From Kingdonia uniflora (taxonomy: Eukaryota > Streptophyta > Magnoliopsida > Ranunculales > Circaeasteraceae): a stretch of 64,000 nucleotides of DNA. Below are positions 1 through 12,041 of this stretch, piece by piece. Location of the stretch: assembly GCA_014058105.1 (NCBI GenBank), contig JACGCM010000635.1, positions 868,001 to 932,000 of the forward strand. Direction: 5' to 3'. Each line of letters opens with the position of its first letter. Position 1 is the stretch's first letter. The notes beneath the pieces were generated by a model, which made no database searches, was not told the DNA's origin, and was given only the letters and a program-made list of their open reading frames with translations. The position numbers were made by a program, and so were the translations under genes.

Positions 1-1275
1 ATGCATAACTGAGTCGCTCATAGAACTTAATGTACTCGAGTACCAGAATCCAGTTTGAGTACTGTTAAGTAATTCTAGAGCATATAGAAGGGCTCAAATA
101 GCAACTGTAGATAACAACTAACTTTAAACAAAGAGTACATGAATAGGGGTCTTTAGACTACAAACGAATAACTCACAGTTAAGGTTCCCTAGTAGCATAA
201 CGAAATGGCTCATCGTCACTGTTTCTTGTGCGAGGCAATCAAAGATAATAACAACAAAGATCTAGGTAGAGAGGTTAAAACTGAATACCCACTATATTTT
301 TTAAGATGGGGACTGTAATGAAAGAGTTGGAGAAGCTCAAATAGCAGGACCAACATAGTTTGAAGTACCCTTTACATAATTCCAAATAAAGATGGAGCAT
401 CTAGACATAGTTAAAGAGAGGTGTTAAAACATGACAATAAGCATAATAGTGGATTGAAAATAAAAATAATGCAGCTCACATGAGGATATCAAACATAGAT
501 AAAACTACACAAGGTCAGTTCTTTAGCTCTTATCACAAGAAGAGGGCATGTAATCATGTATAGTATTTGAAGGTTGTGAGCAAGTAACCTGTACTAACAC
601 TTCTTTTTCCTTAAAACGTTCCTGTATCAGCCTAACTTGCCTCAAATTGATCGAAAATGTCATACCCTACGTCTTATAAAAAATCCCAGCCACTGTCATT
701 ACCGTTAGCATAACTTTGAACTTGTCAAGGTGAAACAAGTAGCTTACAATTGTACAGAAAAGACTGAAGCACATATAAACATAAAGGAAAGCTTAAATTA
801 AAGATAGGTTAACTTATATCTTAGCTCAATGTCCCTATAGTAGTTATACAACAACAATGAAAATCACAACTATAAACCAAATTGTTTAGACTCATGACAA
901 AATCGCAAAAGGAATTCTTAAAGTCAGGTGTAAACTACAAAAGAGACTGTGGTAAAATTGATATTTTGGTGTAGTGAATAAAAATAAACTTAGAACATAA
1001 GCCTCATATACTTCTTCCTTGAAATTTTAGCATCTCAGAAGTACTTCTTGCCCAGAAGGTGTTGACACTAGCAATACCAGCTTTGATATTTTCTGTATCC
1101 TTGAGCAAAGTAAACAAAACCTATTTGTGAACATATTTTAGAATTAAAGAAAGTAAACAGAGGTTGATTTCCTCTCTTACCATAAACTACACAACCATAA
1201 CTGATATAAAGGATGAATTCGATACAAAGGAGTGTTTAAGAGTTGTAGTCATAAAATAAAATGTGAACTTGACAT
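1..1275. other. AT-rich flank, no clear gene
   Basis: I recognise no complete gene or transposon here. One exon-like piece on the minus strand (about 1020-1128) stays open for roughly 38 codons and is preceded, on that strand, by an acceptor-like ...acaaatag. It has no recognisable family. It lies on the opposite side of the Tat element from similar minus-strand pieces near 13.6 and 15.2 kb, so all of them could belong to one interrupted gene, but this is inference. Confidence 0.3.
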
Positions 1276-1280
1276 AGAAG

Positions 1281-1964
1281 TAGTAGCCTACTCGCGCCTC
1301 CAACTAATAGAACATAGAAGGCTACCAGATACTCAACAAGTCCAAGGAACCAATAAAATAACAAAGACATAGGTCTACCGAAACCTTCCGAGACTAACGA
1401 ACATGCGAAGGCCAGGTCAAAGCTTACCGCATAGTTGAAGCTGAAGAGTAGTCAGTCAGCATCCAGGGCCCAACACAGGTTTTGAAAAGACTTCGACCAT
1501 TTAGTGCATGGTCGAAGGTAGACAACCTGATAACTAGCTCACCGACAATATTGAAGCCACCGCCAGACAACTACAGTGTCAGAATACGACCTCATATACA
1601 GAACAGCTGCCCCAAAAGGGTATACATACATATGACCTCGCTTGGTATTCATCCTTTCTTATCTCCAATAAATAGGAGAGAGAGAACATCATGAAGGATT
1701 TAGAAAACACTCGCCTAAACCTCCTCCAATATCATCAACCTTCGAGCACCTTCAAGTTCTACGTGATTCGAACTGTAACCTCATCTATATATACAATTTC
1801 CATTCAATCCTCGCTAGAGGTCGTGGGGAATGCCTATTGGGACTCCACGCAAATAGGTGTAATACGACATTCATTTAACTCTTATATATTTGTTAAAACC
1901 TCTAGTCGAATCCAACCCACGGTGTAAGAGTGTAAAATCACCTCTACGAGATCACGCCCCTACA
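1281..1964 (+). repeat. 5' LTR of Tat-1
   Basis: 684 bp, matching 12042-12761 along its whole length with many substitutions and small indels. It begins tagtagcctact and ends cctaca. A TATA-like stretch (ctatatatacaat, near 1783-1795) and the sequence aataaataggagag (near 1668) occur in both copies and could be promoter elements. The first dinucleotide is TA rather than TG in both copies. Confidence 0.85.
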
Positions 1965-1984
1965 TTTGGCACCATTTGTGCTAT
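1965..1984 (+). other. Primer-binding site of Tat-1
   Basis: Starting directly after the 5' LTR, tttggcaccatttgtgctat resembles the ttggcgccgtctgtgg-type primer-binding sites usual in Tat elements, with a few mismatches that fit the age of the copy. The match is judged by eye. Confidence 0.6.
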
Positions 1985-2925
1985 ACCTACTACCTCCATC
2001 GCTTTTACCCTATCCCCATGTAATCGCCCACAACCCTTCGTTGCAAAACTCACGCAATTGGCGGTTACCTCACGAAGGTATTGCCACCCTACTTGCCCTC
2101 ATCAGTCAACAATTCGATCGAGCAAAAGAGCGCCATACTAACCAGGTTCACCTTTAGCGTGAGGATCACCGGTAGGAGCACAAATCTAAATGACAGTGTT
2201 GTTTAGATGACAATGATAGACAACACCGCGCCCTTGATGAACTGTGCCGCCTGGTTCACAAACATCATGAGTACAAACCCATGATGCCCCTAGGCGTTCT
2301 CGAGGCCCCACCCCTAACACGCTATAGCCCCCACCCCTTGACTGAAGTACCTTCGATCCACCTTGCTACCGAAGGTGCCCTCACTGCTGAGCCTGCAGGT
2401 TTGATCCATCTTGGTGTCACCATTGTAGAGGATTCGTTATTCTAACCTTTGAACTTCCCAACATCCCACAAGGTGCCCTGCCTGGGAACACTTTGGAGAA
2501 TGTAGTGCCAAGTACACCCCCAATCCGTAGCCCTACCACCCACGACCTTAGCTTTCTCCCCCTCGACCAGCCTACCTCACCCAGTCAAAGCACGACCAAA
2601 AAATCTATGCTTCTATTCGCATCAGCGCAAGCCCTACCCTGAACTCGTGGAGTCAGCTTAATAACCCAATCTGCCTAAAGCTCCGCGCTGTCAAGGTGCC
2701 TCCTACCTTTCATACCCCTTAAATTTGTAAATACCATAACACCAATCCACAATCCTACATTCTTGAGTTCTAAAATGCTTTAAGCCTGTACTTCATAGCC
2801 AATCACATCTTATGTCGCATGTTTTCTACCAGTCTCACTGGCAGCCCTCTCAAGTGGTACTACAGTCTCCCTAATTGGTCTATTTGAATCTTTGAACAAC
2901 TTTCAAACTTATTTATATTTCATTT
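1985..2925 (+). other. Untranslated leader / decayed 5' gag region of Tat-1
   Basis: About 900 bp between the PBS and the first recognisable gag segment. It is C-rich and broken by stops in all frames. Its position and proline-rich short frames suggest the decayed N-terminal part of gag, but I recognise no domain. Confidence 0.4.
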
Positions 2926-3530
2926 TGCCTTCAATAAATAATGTGAAGTCCGAGTAGATGCCCTTTTCAACTTTCGAATAACACTCACAGAAACAATCGA
3001 GAACATCACAGAGCGTTTCCTCAAGGAATCGTACAAAGTCAAGAACTTCGATTGTACGAATACCATCCTAGCCTACTTAAATGCCCTGCCCGACCACAGC
3101 CCCGTCAAAGAGTATATCGTCCTCCAAAAGCCCCAAACACTCGAAGAGATGCTATCCAAAGTCAATGAATACATCAACCTTAAAAGTCTCCAAAAGCTAA
3201 TCACTAGGGACAAGCCTCTACCGCCAACCATAACAGACCTCGACCACCAAATACAACAATGGCCATTCCCGTTTCTAATGAGATCGGCAACGGAAAATGC
3301 CCCCACTTCGACGCTTAATCCTCCGATCCCCGCAAAAATCCCCCCATGCCAGTTCTACCCAAACTTACCACTTCCATCAGTACCATCCTCACACTCATCC
3401 AAGCTGAACCTATCTGGCGAACTCCCTTCCCCATCAAAGTCAAAAAGGATGAGCATTACTGCCATAATGGAAAATTCAACAATCATCCCAACAACAAGTC
3501 TTATGTGCTGCAACATTCACTTAAAATGAT
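2926..3530 (+). pseudogene. gag remnant of Tat-1
   Basis: Remnant of the structural protein that would form the virus-like particle. The frame through about 2950-3230 reads as a retrotransposon gag segment: ETIENITERFLKESYKVKNF, later ILAYLNALP and TLEEMLSKVNEYINLK, which has the helical pattern of Tat gag proteins (ERF near the start, NGLP-like turn, then a KAQKYI-like end). A weak continuation follows to about 3530 in a shifted frame. No zinc knuckle is visible. Stops and frameshifts make it non-functional. Confidence 0.6.
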
Positions 3531-3716
3531 CCTCAAAGCTGACTGCTTGTACCATTATGTCGATGACCTTCCTGGCTACCTCGATGGGTCGTACCTCAAG
3601 CCTCAACCTGCTTCGAATACCAGACCTGCCAAAGTACATATCTTTCAGGCCCACAGGACCGAAGTCAACAACATCAACAGTATCCATACCCGAAGCAAAC
3701 AGAAGCGGGTCAAAAA

Positions 3717-4165
3717 GTGCTTAAACTTACCTACCAACAGAATCTTCCAGTCCTCCTACCCGAATCAAGCCATCACCTTCAACCCGAAGGTATATACTTC
3801 ATTGACAGTGACATCACCCATATTCATTTCCTCCATTCAGAACTTTTTGTCATCATGATTAAAGATGAGCACCTCGTTCATCACACGATACTCATCGATA
3901 CTGGCAGTGCGGCTGTTGTACTTTTCCTTCAGACCGTCCAAGCTATGCAAAAGACCGATCTGATCATTCCAATGAACATCGAACTGAAAGGATTCAGCAG
4001 CTCAGCAGAGGATGCCATCGGCCAACTCAGTCTTCCTATCACCACTGGTCCTATAACCCTTCCAACCATTTTTCTTTTCATTGAATAGAAGTTCAAATAT
4101 CTTTGCATTTTGGGCCGTGATTGATTTTATGCTATGATGTCCATACCTTCGACCTACCATCAAAC
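3717..4165 (+). pseudogene. Aspartic protease remnant of Tat-1
   Basis: The frame from about 3840 carries the active-site sequence LIDTGSAAVVLF (Asp-Thr-Gly near 3895-3905), followed about 60 codons later by a stretch ending in ILGRD near 4110-4120, which matches the ILGR..L region at the end of retropepsin-type proteases. The family cleaves the Gag-Pol polyprotein. A TAG at 4086-4088 and a later shift break the frame. Next in order is RT, as expected for gypsy pol. Confidence 0.7.
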
Positions 4166-4558
4166 ATTGTGCTTCACTACCTCATGCGGTATTTAGGACA
4201 TGAAATGCTCACAACGATTAACTCGATCTTGGAAGCTTCCCATAATAGATCTTACCAGGAAATTGGTAAAGCCATAGATATTACTTCACCTCTCCCTCAC
4301 CGACCCTTCGATCTCTTCCACTGACACTACACCCATCAAACCCTCAATTTACATCAAACTTGATGGCCCAGTTTGTGGAACATTTATTGGTTGTTTCTTG
4401 GCTACTGACGAAAAACTCAAACTTACCACTTTCCTTCGATCCTATAAAGGCGTTTTTACCTAGACATTCCACACGATACCCAGAGTTGACCCACCCTTGC
4501 CTGCCATCATCTCGACCATATTCCTAAATCCATAGCTGTCAAATAGAGGAAACACACA

Positions 4559-5135
4559 TTGGCCCCGAGGATTCGAGATGCAGTAAACCTCGAGGTCGAA
4601 AAACTCTTAGCCAGTGGTTTTAAACATGAAGTCAAATACGCCTATTGGATCTCGAACAACGTTGTTGTGCCCAAAAAGAATGGCAAGATCCGATTCTACG
4701 TTGACTTTACTGATCCCAATAATCATACACTGAAGAATAGCTTCCCTCTTTACATCGATGATATGCTTTACAAAAGCCTCCACAAACATACACATATACT
4801 TGACCTGACCGAAGTCTTCTCAATCCTTTGATCATACAACATGAAATTTAACCCAGACAAATACCCATTCGGTGTCTCCTCTGGGAAATTCCTCTGTCGC
4901 CTCATTAGTAAATTGGGTATCAAGATAGACCCCACCCAAATTTGAGCCCTCATTGATATGCCTTCTCCCCAAACTACGAATGATTTCTAGAAAGTAGCAG
5001 GCAAAATAGAATCCCTTAACCGCTTAATTTCAAAATCCTCTGACCGATGTGCCTGGTTATTCTCCCTCCTACGCGACCAACGCACCCATAAGGATGAGAT
5101 AAAAAACCCTGATGTTAATAGGATACCCGAATGCG
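4559..5135 (+). pseudogene. Reverse transcriptase of Tat-1 with internal deletion
   Basis: The first part (EVEKLLASGF, NNVVVPKKNGKIRFYVDFTD) is the N-terminal RT region. The frame then passes directly from NSFPL to YIDDMLYKSLHK, that is, from the region before the first catalytic aspartate straight to the YIDD box. The intervening palm segment (usually some 60-80 residues) is missing, apparently in frame. After a TGA at 4829-4831 the connection region continues (MKFNPDKY, FGVSSGKFL, NRLISKSSDRC). RT would copy the element RNA into DNA; this copy cannot, because the first metal-binding Asp and surrounding fold are gone. Confidence 0.75.
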
Positions 5136-5640
5136 AGTAAGCTTTCCTCAAACTTAAAACGTACCTTGGTCAGCCTCCTATCATGAGTACCCCGGTCAAA
5201 GGAAAAATATTTTCTCCGTATCAAGCAGTCACCGATGAGTCTATCAGCTCAGTCCTTATCCAAATAGAAATGAGCATCGAGAAACCTGTCTACTTCATCA
5301 GTAATACTCTAAGACCGGCCGAAATACGATATAGTAAGCTCAAAAGACTTCTCCTTATACTCGTTAAAACTTCTCTAAAGCTCAAACCCTACTTCCAAGC
5401 ACACCATATACGTGTCGTCACCAACTGCCCCCTTCATGAAATCCTCACAAAGAAAGATAAATCCAGATGAGTCCAACAATGGCCCGTCTACCTTGGTGAA
5501 CACGGCACCACTTTCAAGAAACAAGTATCCTAAAAGGGCCAAGCAGTCGCTAATTTCCTAGCCGAATTCCTGGTCGAAGATATCGAGTCGAAAGAACACG
5601 ATGACGACCTACCCAAAGATCAGCCAGAGCAAAATGACAC
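5136..5640 (+). pseudogene. RNase H (first, gypsy type) of Tat-1
   Basis: Follows the RT connection. SVLIQIEMSIEKPVYFISN, LRPAEIRYSKLKRLLLIL and LKPYFQAHHIRVVTNCPL match the RNase H-like tail of Tat pol (the KPVYYVS, E.RY..LEK and L..YFQAH motifs). The domain would remove RNA from the RNA:DNA hybrid. It ends with ANFLAEF, a Tat signature, near 5555-5575. A TGA at 5468 and a TAA near 5531 interrupt the frame. Confidence 0.7.
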
Positions 5641-5649
5641 CTAGAACAC

Positions 5650-6030
5650 TAATAGAGGTTAGTGTCTCTTTACCAACGAGTCTATAGGACCAAACAGTTC
5701 TGGGATTGGTATCGTCCTGGTCACACCATCAAGCGACCGAATCGAAAAGGCCATGAAGTTAAACTTCGAATGTACCAACAATGAGGCTGAGTGCGAAGCT
5801 TTGATACATAGCCTCAATTTAGCCCTCAAACTCAGTGTCCCCAAACTAGCCTTATTCGCCGACTTACAGCTCATCCGACTATAATAAACTGGCGAAAAAC
5901 TAGGCGAATGATCGTATGGCAGAGTATGCAGTACTTATTCTCCAGTGCATGGATCTTTTTCCAAAAAAATCATCGATCACACATTAACCTCGTGGCAAAA
6001 ATAAACATATGCTGACGCCTTCGTCAAAAT
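5650..6030 (+). pseudogene. Second, archaeal-type RNase H of Tat-1
   Basis: After the first RNase H comes another domain: NSSGIGIVLVTPSSDRIEKA, then NNEAECEALIHSLNLALKL and LFADLQLI, and finally TYADAFVKMA. The order G.G.VL..P..., NNEAEYEALI, DSQL and ADALAKLA is that of the archaeal-type RNase H that Tat elements acquired in addition to their own. The catalytic Glu is visible in the NNEAE box. The usual first Asp is not clear and the Asp-Ser of DSQL reads Asp-Leu. Stops (taataa at 5882-5887) inactivate it. Confidence 0.75.
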
Positions 6031-6229
6031 GGCAATCATGTTAGGCCAGTCTAAACTTGAAATCTCAGTATCGATGTACTCGATTGCCCAAGTATCGATC
6101 AGATGGAAATCAAAACCATCAATACTGGGGGCGAGAGTCCCAATCTTAAAGACTGGCGCACACCCTTCCTTACATATTTCAACCATTCCACCATACAAGA
6201 GGACCCAAGATCAAAGTGATCTTTATTAG

Positions 6230-7260
6230 AAAACTACCAATGGTACGCCATTCTCAAGGGCAGTTTCCACCAAAAATTACCAAACAGAGTATACCTTTGT
6301 TGTATATCTCAACAAGAAGCAACAACCATCCATACTAAGCTCTACGATGGAAATTACATCTCCCATACAATCGGCGAATCACTGGCTCCTTGAGCTATCA
6401 AACAGGGTTTGTTTTGGCCGAATATGATGAAATAAGCCAAAGAGTATGCGAAGTACTATGACAAATGTCAGCGTCACGCCCATGACATTCAGAGCCCCTT
6501 ACAAGAACTTTGTTGTAGCCAAGTTGCTTGGCCATTTAAGAGATGGGCTATAGATCTGGTGGACCCTTTCCCCAAGGCTTCGGGCAGTAGAGAACATATT
6601 TTAGTTGCCATAGATTATTTCACTAAATGGGTCGAAGCCGTGCCATTATGTTGAACAAGGGAAGAAGAAGTTAGCAAATTCCCCTGGGATAATATTATCA
6701 TACGCTTCGGTCCCACGTATGATACGTTGCGACAGCGGTTCACAGTTCGTAGGGAATAAGGTTTCAACATTCCTACAATGAGGCAACATTATCCGGTCTC
6801 CATCCATACCGTATTACCCATAAAAGAATGATCAGGTCAAACCAATCAATAAAAGTATAGTCGATAGTCTTAAGAAACGTGTCGATGAGAAGAAAGGGCG
6901 TTGGGTTCAAGAGTTACAACATGTATTCTAGCCATACCGCACCACACAGCATAAATCGACAGGCTGCAATCCTTTTCTCTTTCCCTATGGTACCAAAGCA
7001 GTCTTAACAACTCAGTTTGAGACCCCAACACGCGACCCTGATCTCCCAAATTAAGATAATGAGTTCAAACTCAAATACAATTTGATATGGATCGATGAAA
7101 ATAGAGACCGCACCTTAGCTAACCTCCGGCATTGCCAGATCTCTCACCAAAAGTTATACAATCAACGGGTTCGACGATGAAGTTTCGACATAGGCGATTT
7201 GGTACATCACCGTGTCACCCCTTCCTCGAAACCATGCTATGCCGGTAAGCTAGCTGAATC
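6230..7260 (+). pseudogene. Integrase remnant of Tat-1
   Basis: Pieces in shifting frames match a gypsy integrase: zinc-binding part (FWPNMMK, then YDKCQRHA near 6410-6480), core start (WPFKRWAIDLVDPFPKA near 6530-6575, with the first catalytic Asp), ILVAIDYFTKWVEAVPL near 6600-6650, and RCDSGSQFVGNKV near 6720-6760 with the second Asp. Downstream pieces fit the C-terminal part, including FDIGDLVHH-like sequence near 7185-7205. Integrase inserts the new DNA copy into the genome. Many stops and frameshifts show that it is dead. Confidence 0.72.
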
Positions 7261-7463
7261 CTAGGAATGACCTTATACCGTGTATGATAAAGCAGACAAA
7301 GGATCGTATTACCTTATGACTGAAGAGGAGGAACCCTTACCCAATCCTTGGAACACAATGCAGTTACTCTTATACAACAGGCTGTGGCCACCATCCCTCA
7401 CCACCGATGTAACCATAGTAAAATCAATAAACAAAATTTTTCACCTAGTACATCATCTCATAG

Positions 7464-8000
7464 CTCAGCGAACTTCTTGATTTGGGCAAACCTAAGTATC
7501 CAGTCAACCTTTTGACCCGACTGATACTTGGGGGCGACCTCAAACTTTTTCAATGCTTCAATTCAAGCAAACCCAAGTGGCATGAATAGTTGAAAGACTG
7601 GACACTCAGGGGTGATATTGGGGCCAACGACATCTTACTTCATTTAGGATGAAACCCGCGGATAGAAATATTCGGGGGCAACCTTAAAACTCACTGAACT
7701 TCTTAATTTGGGAAAATCTAAGAATCATGTCAGCCCTTCGACCCGACTATACTTGTGACGACCTCAAAGTTTTTTAAACCTCCAATTAGAGGAAACCTGA
7801 GTAGCATGAATAGTCGAAAGACTGGACACTTGGGGGTGGATTGGGGCTGACCACGTCATGCTTCATTCAGGTTCAAGCCAGCAGATAATATTACCCGGGG
7901 GTGACTTCAAAACTCAGTGAACTTCTTGATTTGGGAAAACCTAAGTATCCAGTCAACCCTTCGACCCGACTAATACTTGGGGGTACCGCAAATCTTAATC
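7464..8000 (+). repeat. 226-bp tandem repeat downstream of Tat-1 pol
   Basis: Units begin at 7464, 7690 and 7913 with ctcagygaacttcttgattt (periods 226 and 223 bp); the third unit is partial. Each unit carries the tract tatccagtcaaccnttcgacccgact (split here by variants) followed by acttgggggcgacctcaaa. The array sits between pol and the antisense gene, the place where several Tat elements are known to carry tandem repeats that can seed satellite DNA. Copies differ by point changes, so the array predates much of the decay. Confidence 0.8.
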
Positions 8001-8148
8001 ATTCCTCCATTCCATCATATATCAATAGTAGATTTGATTTTTCGACCAGTCAACTAATTTGATCACACAGAGTACCAACCTACATCAACAAGATCAAGTC
8101 GCATAGAAAAACAGTGTTTACATAACCATCTCAAACCAATAAAAAATT

Positions 8149-11100
8149 TCATATACTCAATAAAACCAGATCAAGACAAGTTGTTTTCCTCAAATCACAA
8201 CTTGAAACAGGATTACCTGGGTTCTTCTCAGGCACAGACATTTCATCAGCACCAATATTTTTCCTTACAGGCACTTCTTCCATATTCTCTACGCCAGCCA
8301 CCTCGACCACAAGAATCGACTCAATCCCCTCCTTATTTGTTAAGTCCTCGAAGGATGGATCCTCCTCGTTTGGGGGGTAGAGTTCGAAGGTTTCAGGATT
8401 AAAATCCAATCCATCAATAAATATCTTCAATAACGAAGTCACCACGTACTTTTGGTCGAAGACTACTTGAAAGTGTCCAAGATTATCTTACAGTTGCACC
8501 CCTAGTCTTAGCACTTTCGTCTCCAACACTGCTACCTTTTCATCACAACGCTCGACCACCACTAGGCTCTCCATTACAGGTGCAGAATGAACTTACAACA
8601 TTTCCCGCTCTAGCTCAGCGATTCGAGTGTTCTGAGACATAATGGTCCCCTTTGTGAGCTCTCTTCCATCAATCGACTCCTTCAACTTCTCACTTGATGC
8701 CTTATGAGCTCTCATAAATGAGATCACCCATGCCTACATCTGTACCAAACACAAACACTTTGACCATTCGGCAAAAACAAAGGGGAGTGGCATTGTCTAT
8801 TTCAGCCGCAAGTTGTAAGTTCAGCTGTGTTCGCCCCTTCGGCCATTTGATCATAGCTCTTCTTTTGAGGCATTGTCTTAGTTAATGGAGCGGCAGATCC
8901 TTCGATAGAATATCCTCCCTTGCCCTTTTGGGCCTGTTGTCTTGCATATGGAATTGTCTCTTGGGTATTCGAACTTTGCCCCCTTACCTCAACCGTCGAC
9001 ACTGGAACTCCTCGATGAATCCTCAGCACGAAGCTCAACTTCCTTGTCTAGTTATTATAGTCCATCTCGTTCGCTCTTTTAGGGGAAACTACCTTTTTCC
9101 TCCTCTTCAAAAACCCAACTACAGTCAAAGCTTCTTTCAACAGTATATCAGCCTTCTTCCACCTCTTTCTCACAATATTCTACTTCCGAACACCCTATTC
9201 ACTCGTTCCTCACTCTCCTCGATCAGGTTATCAATGTAAAACCGAGGGTTATACAGTCCTCTACTTGCAGGCTCTGTAACAAACAATTGAAAGATACTCG
9301 ACCATACACTTACATGTTTTGTACAACCTATTTGTCCGCCTAAAATCTACCTCCCTATCTGCATACTCATAATTATCTTTCACTACTACCAAATCCATAT
9401 CCTACCCGCTCCCAGTCGAACATAAGCTAAATAACCATGGATTCTCAAGGTGACACTGAATATGGTACGTCCATACCTTCTTTTTCCCCTTCTTCGAGTA
9501 GAACAACACTGCATCGAACCACTCGATTAAAGGCCTCCCTTCGTGTGTCAACTTTCGCTCATACCTTCGATAACCCTCATCATCTCGTAGAAGTTACCAT
9601 TCATCCTGCACAGAGCCACATCCCAAAAATTTAATGCCTCCTTCACTAATCTTCGAAGGGGCAACCGCATCACCAGTCGAATCTACCCTAAAAGCCATTA
9701 TCCATTTATTGGGCTCGCCTATAAATGTATACCCTGACCTTAATGGCACCAGAGTAATCTCTTTCCCCGCTAGTTCATGTTTCGACATGAAATAATCTAG
9801 CTTAACCTTCTCCCGAGGCGAGACCTCTCCCACATACGCATCCTCATACCCGGTTTCTTCACTATTTCCTTCACTCTCTTCACCCTCCACCTTATCCCTT
9901 TCGTTCCCCATATTCCTTAAATGGTCAACTTTAACCTCCATACCCCTTTCCTCCTCTTCTTCCTCTTCATCATACTCCCAAACCATTCGACGTCTACATC
10001 GAATCCTCCTCACAGACATAACGTTGGGATCCACTACCACCAGAGGCATATCAGTTGTGATTTTCAACTCTTCAATGTCACTATGCCTCATCTTCAACCA
10101 GACGTACTTGGCTCATTTATAACATTATCGTCCTCATCTATCAGCCTCATCCTCGAATCCCCGTGGGTACGCATTATACCCTACAGAAGAAGATGATAAA
10201 AATTAGCTCGATACATTCGAGTATTATGTTTTGAGTTCATATTATACTACCACCTACCCCACTTTTGACCATTGGATATACCGAAGACCGACTATTCAAC
10301 TACTATCTCCCCTACTCCCATACCTATCACTCCCCCCCCCTCATAAATTAATCTTCAAGGGATATTTTTTCCATCTACTCTCTCAACCCCTACCATAGCT
10401 ATAACATTAACGACACCACTGAAAGTCTACTTCTTCACTCCCACACTAGAAATTATATAAGAGAACACTAATGCAACATAAAGGATCAAAAGACCTACCT
10501 GTCTGGTGGAGATAACCGTACCAATAAAGAACTAAAGCAATAATGCCGTCCAACCTTCTCAACAATAATAGATTCTCCTTCTTCCTCTTCTAAGCAATAA
10601 TAGTATTTTTTCTTGGTTGCTTGCGTTTCTCTGTTTGATTGAAAATAATTTCAGTCTCTCCCTCCTTTTAAATTCATCCCACTAAGCTTCATCGGTTTCC
10701 CAAACTATAATCATGACAACTACCCCCACTACCTCTCCCACTTCCCTCCATATTTTCAACTACCATGTGTTTTTTACAAAACTACCCCTACGAATACAAA
10801 TGTGCAAATGCCATACTTTCATAGGCAGTGGAACTTCCCAGCCATCTCTCGAACCCTCGAGTCCTTGTGAATACCATGATGGTCTACGTTCATACTCTAC
10901 CAAATACCTTTGAATGCTCATCACCTTCGATAATAGGCCCTTGACATACTATCATATCTTTCCATGTCAACCTCACCTAACTGTCACGTAGCCTGTATCT
11001 CATCCCCATAACCGACATATCATGATTATTGTCTATACTGGTACACTCTTCAATGCACGGTATCCCATCTGACAGATCTACCAATATGGCAGTCAGACCC

Positions 11101-11780
11101 TTGCAGTCGAGGTGCCATCATTTTATCTTCATTCTTTCATCTCTCGAGCCATCTTTTTATGATCGACCTAACCTGTATCCTCAAATATTTTTTAACCCCC
11201 GACCTTGGCCCAATGTCAAACTCTCCAACCGAACCTTCGACCATATTACTTCTTCAAGACCTTTCAAGTGCTTCATATCGGCCATAAGTTTCATTTTTTT
11301 TCCTATTTTGGATGGTAACCGCGCCTATGTTATCCTCATCCTAGTTATCTACCACCACATACATTAAACTAAGTATGCACACATCGATCTGTAATATTGT
11401 GTTTCATTCCACAAAAAGCAAATAAAACCCCACCCACAATGTCAGAAGTAACCCCCCTATTTGCATATGCGACAGTTCTTCCAAAACTGCGGACAGCCAT
11501 TACCCCCTTCCTCGGCCACCACCAGCTGCTGTGCTAACATCTACAGCGCATTGGAGCGCTCTATTATACTCTGCTGGTACTGCTGGAACATGGTCTACAC
11601 AAAAGTGAACCCCTCAGCCTCCTCCCTTCTTTACCCGTCAACTCCTCCTGGTACAAGTCAACCAGGTGGGCAGTGGTGCCCCCAGGTTCCTGCGTCCGAA
11701 GTACATCCGCATCAGCTCGCATACTTTTCCTCAACACGTGCCTCCTTCTCCTCCATTTTCTTTTGATAGCGAGTTTTCAT
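8149..11780 (-). pseudogene. Antisense gene of Tat-1 (gypsy-type transposon protein-like)
   Basis: Reads opposite to gag-pol. Seen: a TATA box upstream (11861-11869), an ATG at 11780 starting MKTRYQKKMEEKEARVEEKY before a TGA, a long open segment 10097-9594 with an acidic run (EYDEEEEEEER), a coiled-coil start MSQNTRIAELERE near 8640-8600, and a final open segment 8445-8149 (LDFNPETFELYPPNEEDPS). The layout (acidic region, central domain, coiled coil, short C-terminal region) resembles plant proteins annotated as putative gypsy-type transposon proteins (Pfam PF04195 type). That family's function is unknown, as is the role here. The gene spans 3.6 kb, implying introns and/or decay. The equivalent gene in the second Tat element starts at 60833. 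Confidence 0.6.
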
Positions 11781-11860
11781 GGTGTCTAAGGAGGTAGATG
11801 ATCAGAATAGTAAACGAAGAAGATGAATATGTTTTACATTGCATGGTCATCTTTCACAGC

Positions 11861-11869
11861 CTATTTATA
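11861..11869 (-). promoter_or_regulatory. TATA box for the Tat-1 antisense gene
   Basis: On the minus strand the sequence is gggtataaatag, a near-ideal plant TATA box, about 80 bp before the ATG at 11780. It lies inside the element, about 170 bp from the 3' LTR, and faces away from it. A TATAAATA at the equivalent place in the other Tat element (60771-60778) supports it. Confidence 0.6.
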
Positions 11870-12026
11870 CCCTATTTAAGGAAGCACTAATAACCCCCTT
11901 AATCAACATTATCGCTATCAATGCTCTTTGAACTAGACACATTCACACCAGTCAACCTTAGAACTTCCCACACCTAACAGATTTTCTCAGCACGTGTTGT
12001 CAACAACAATTTTCGAGGTACCAGCT

Positions 12027-12041
12027 AAGAAGGGGCGAATA
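12027..12041 (+). other. Polypurine tract of Tat-1
   Basis: aagaaggggcga just upstream of the 3' LTR. The second Tat element has gcgaggggacgat at the equivalent place. It primes plus-strand DNA synthesis in LTR elements. Confidence 0.7.

Noticed and set aside
3073..3306. 77-codon minus frame in the gag region
   Set aside because: Opposite to recognisable gag sequence; a shadow.
9594..10097. Possibility that the 167-codon minus frame is a host gene
   Set aside because: It lies between pol and the 3' LTR of Tat-1, in the antisense gene position known for this lineage, so it is part of the element.
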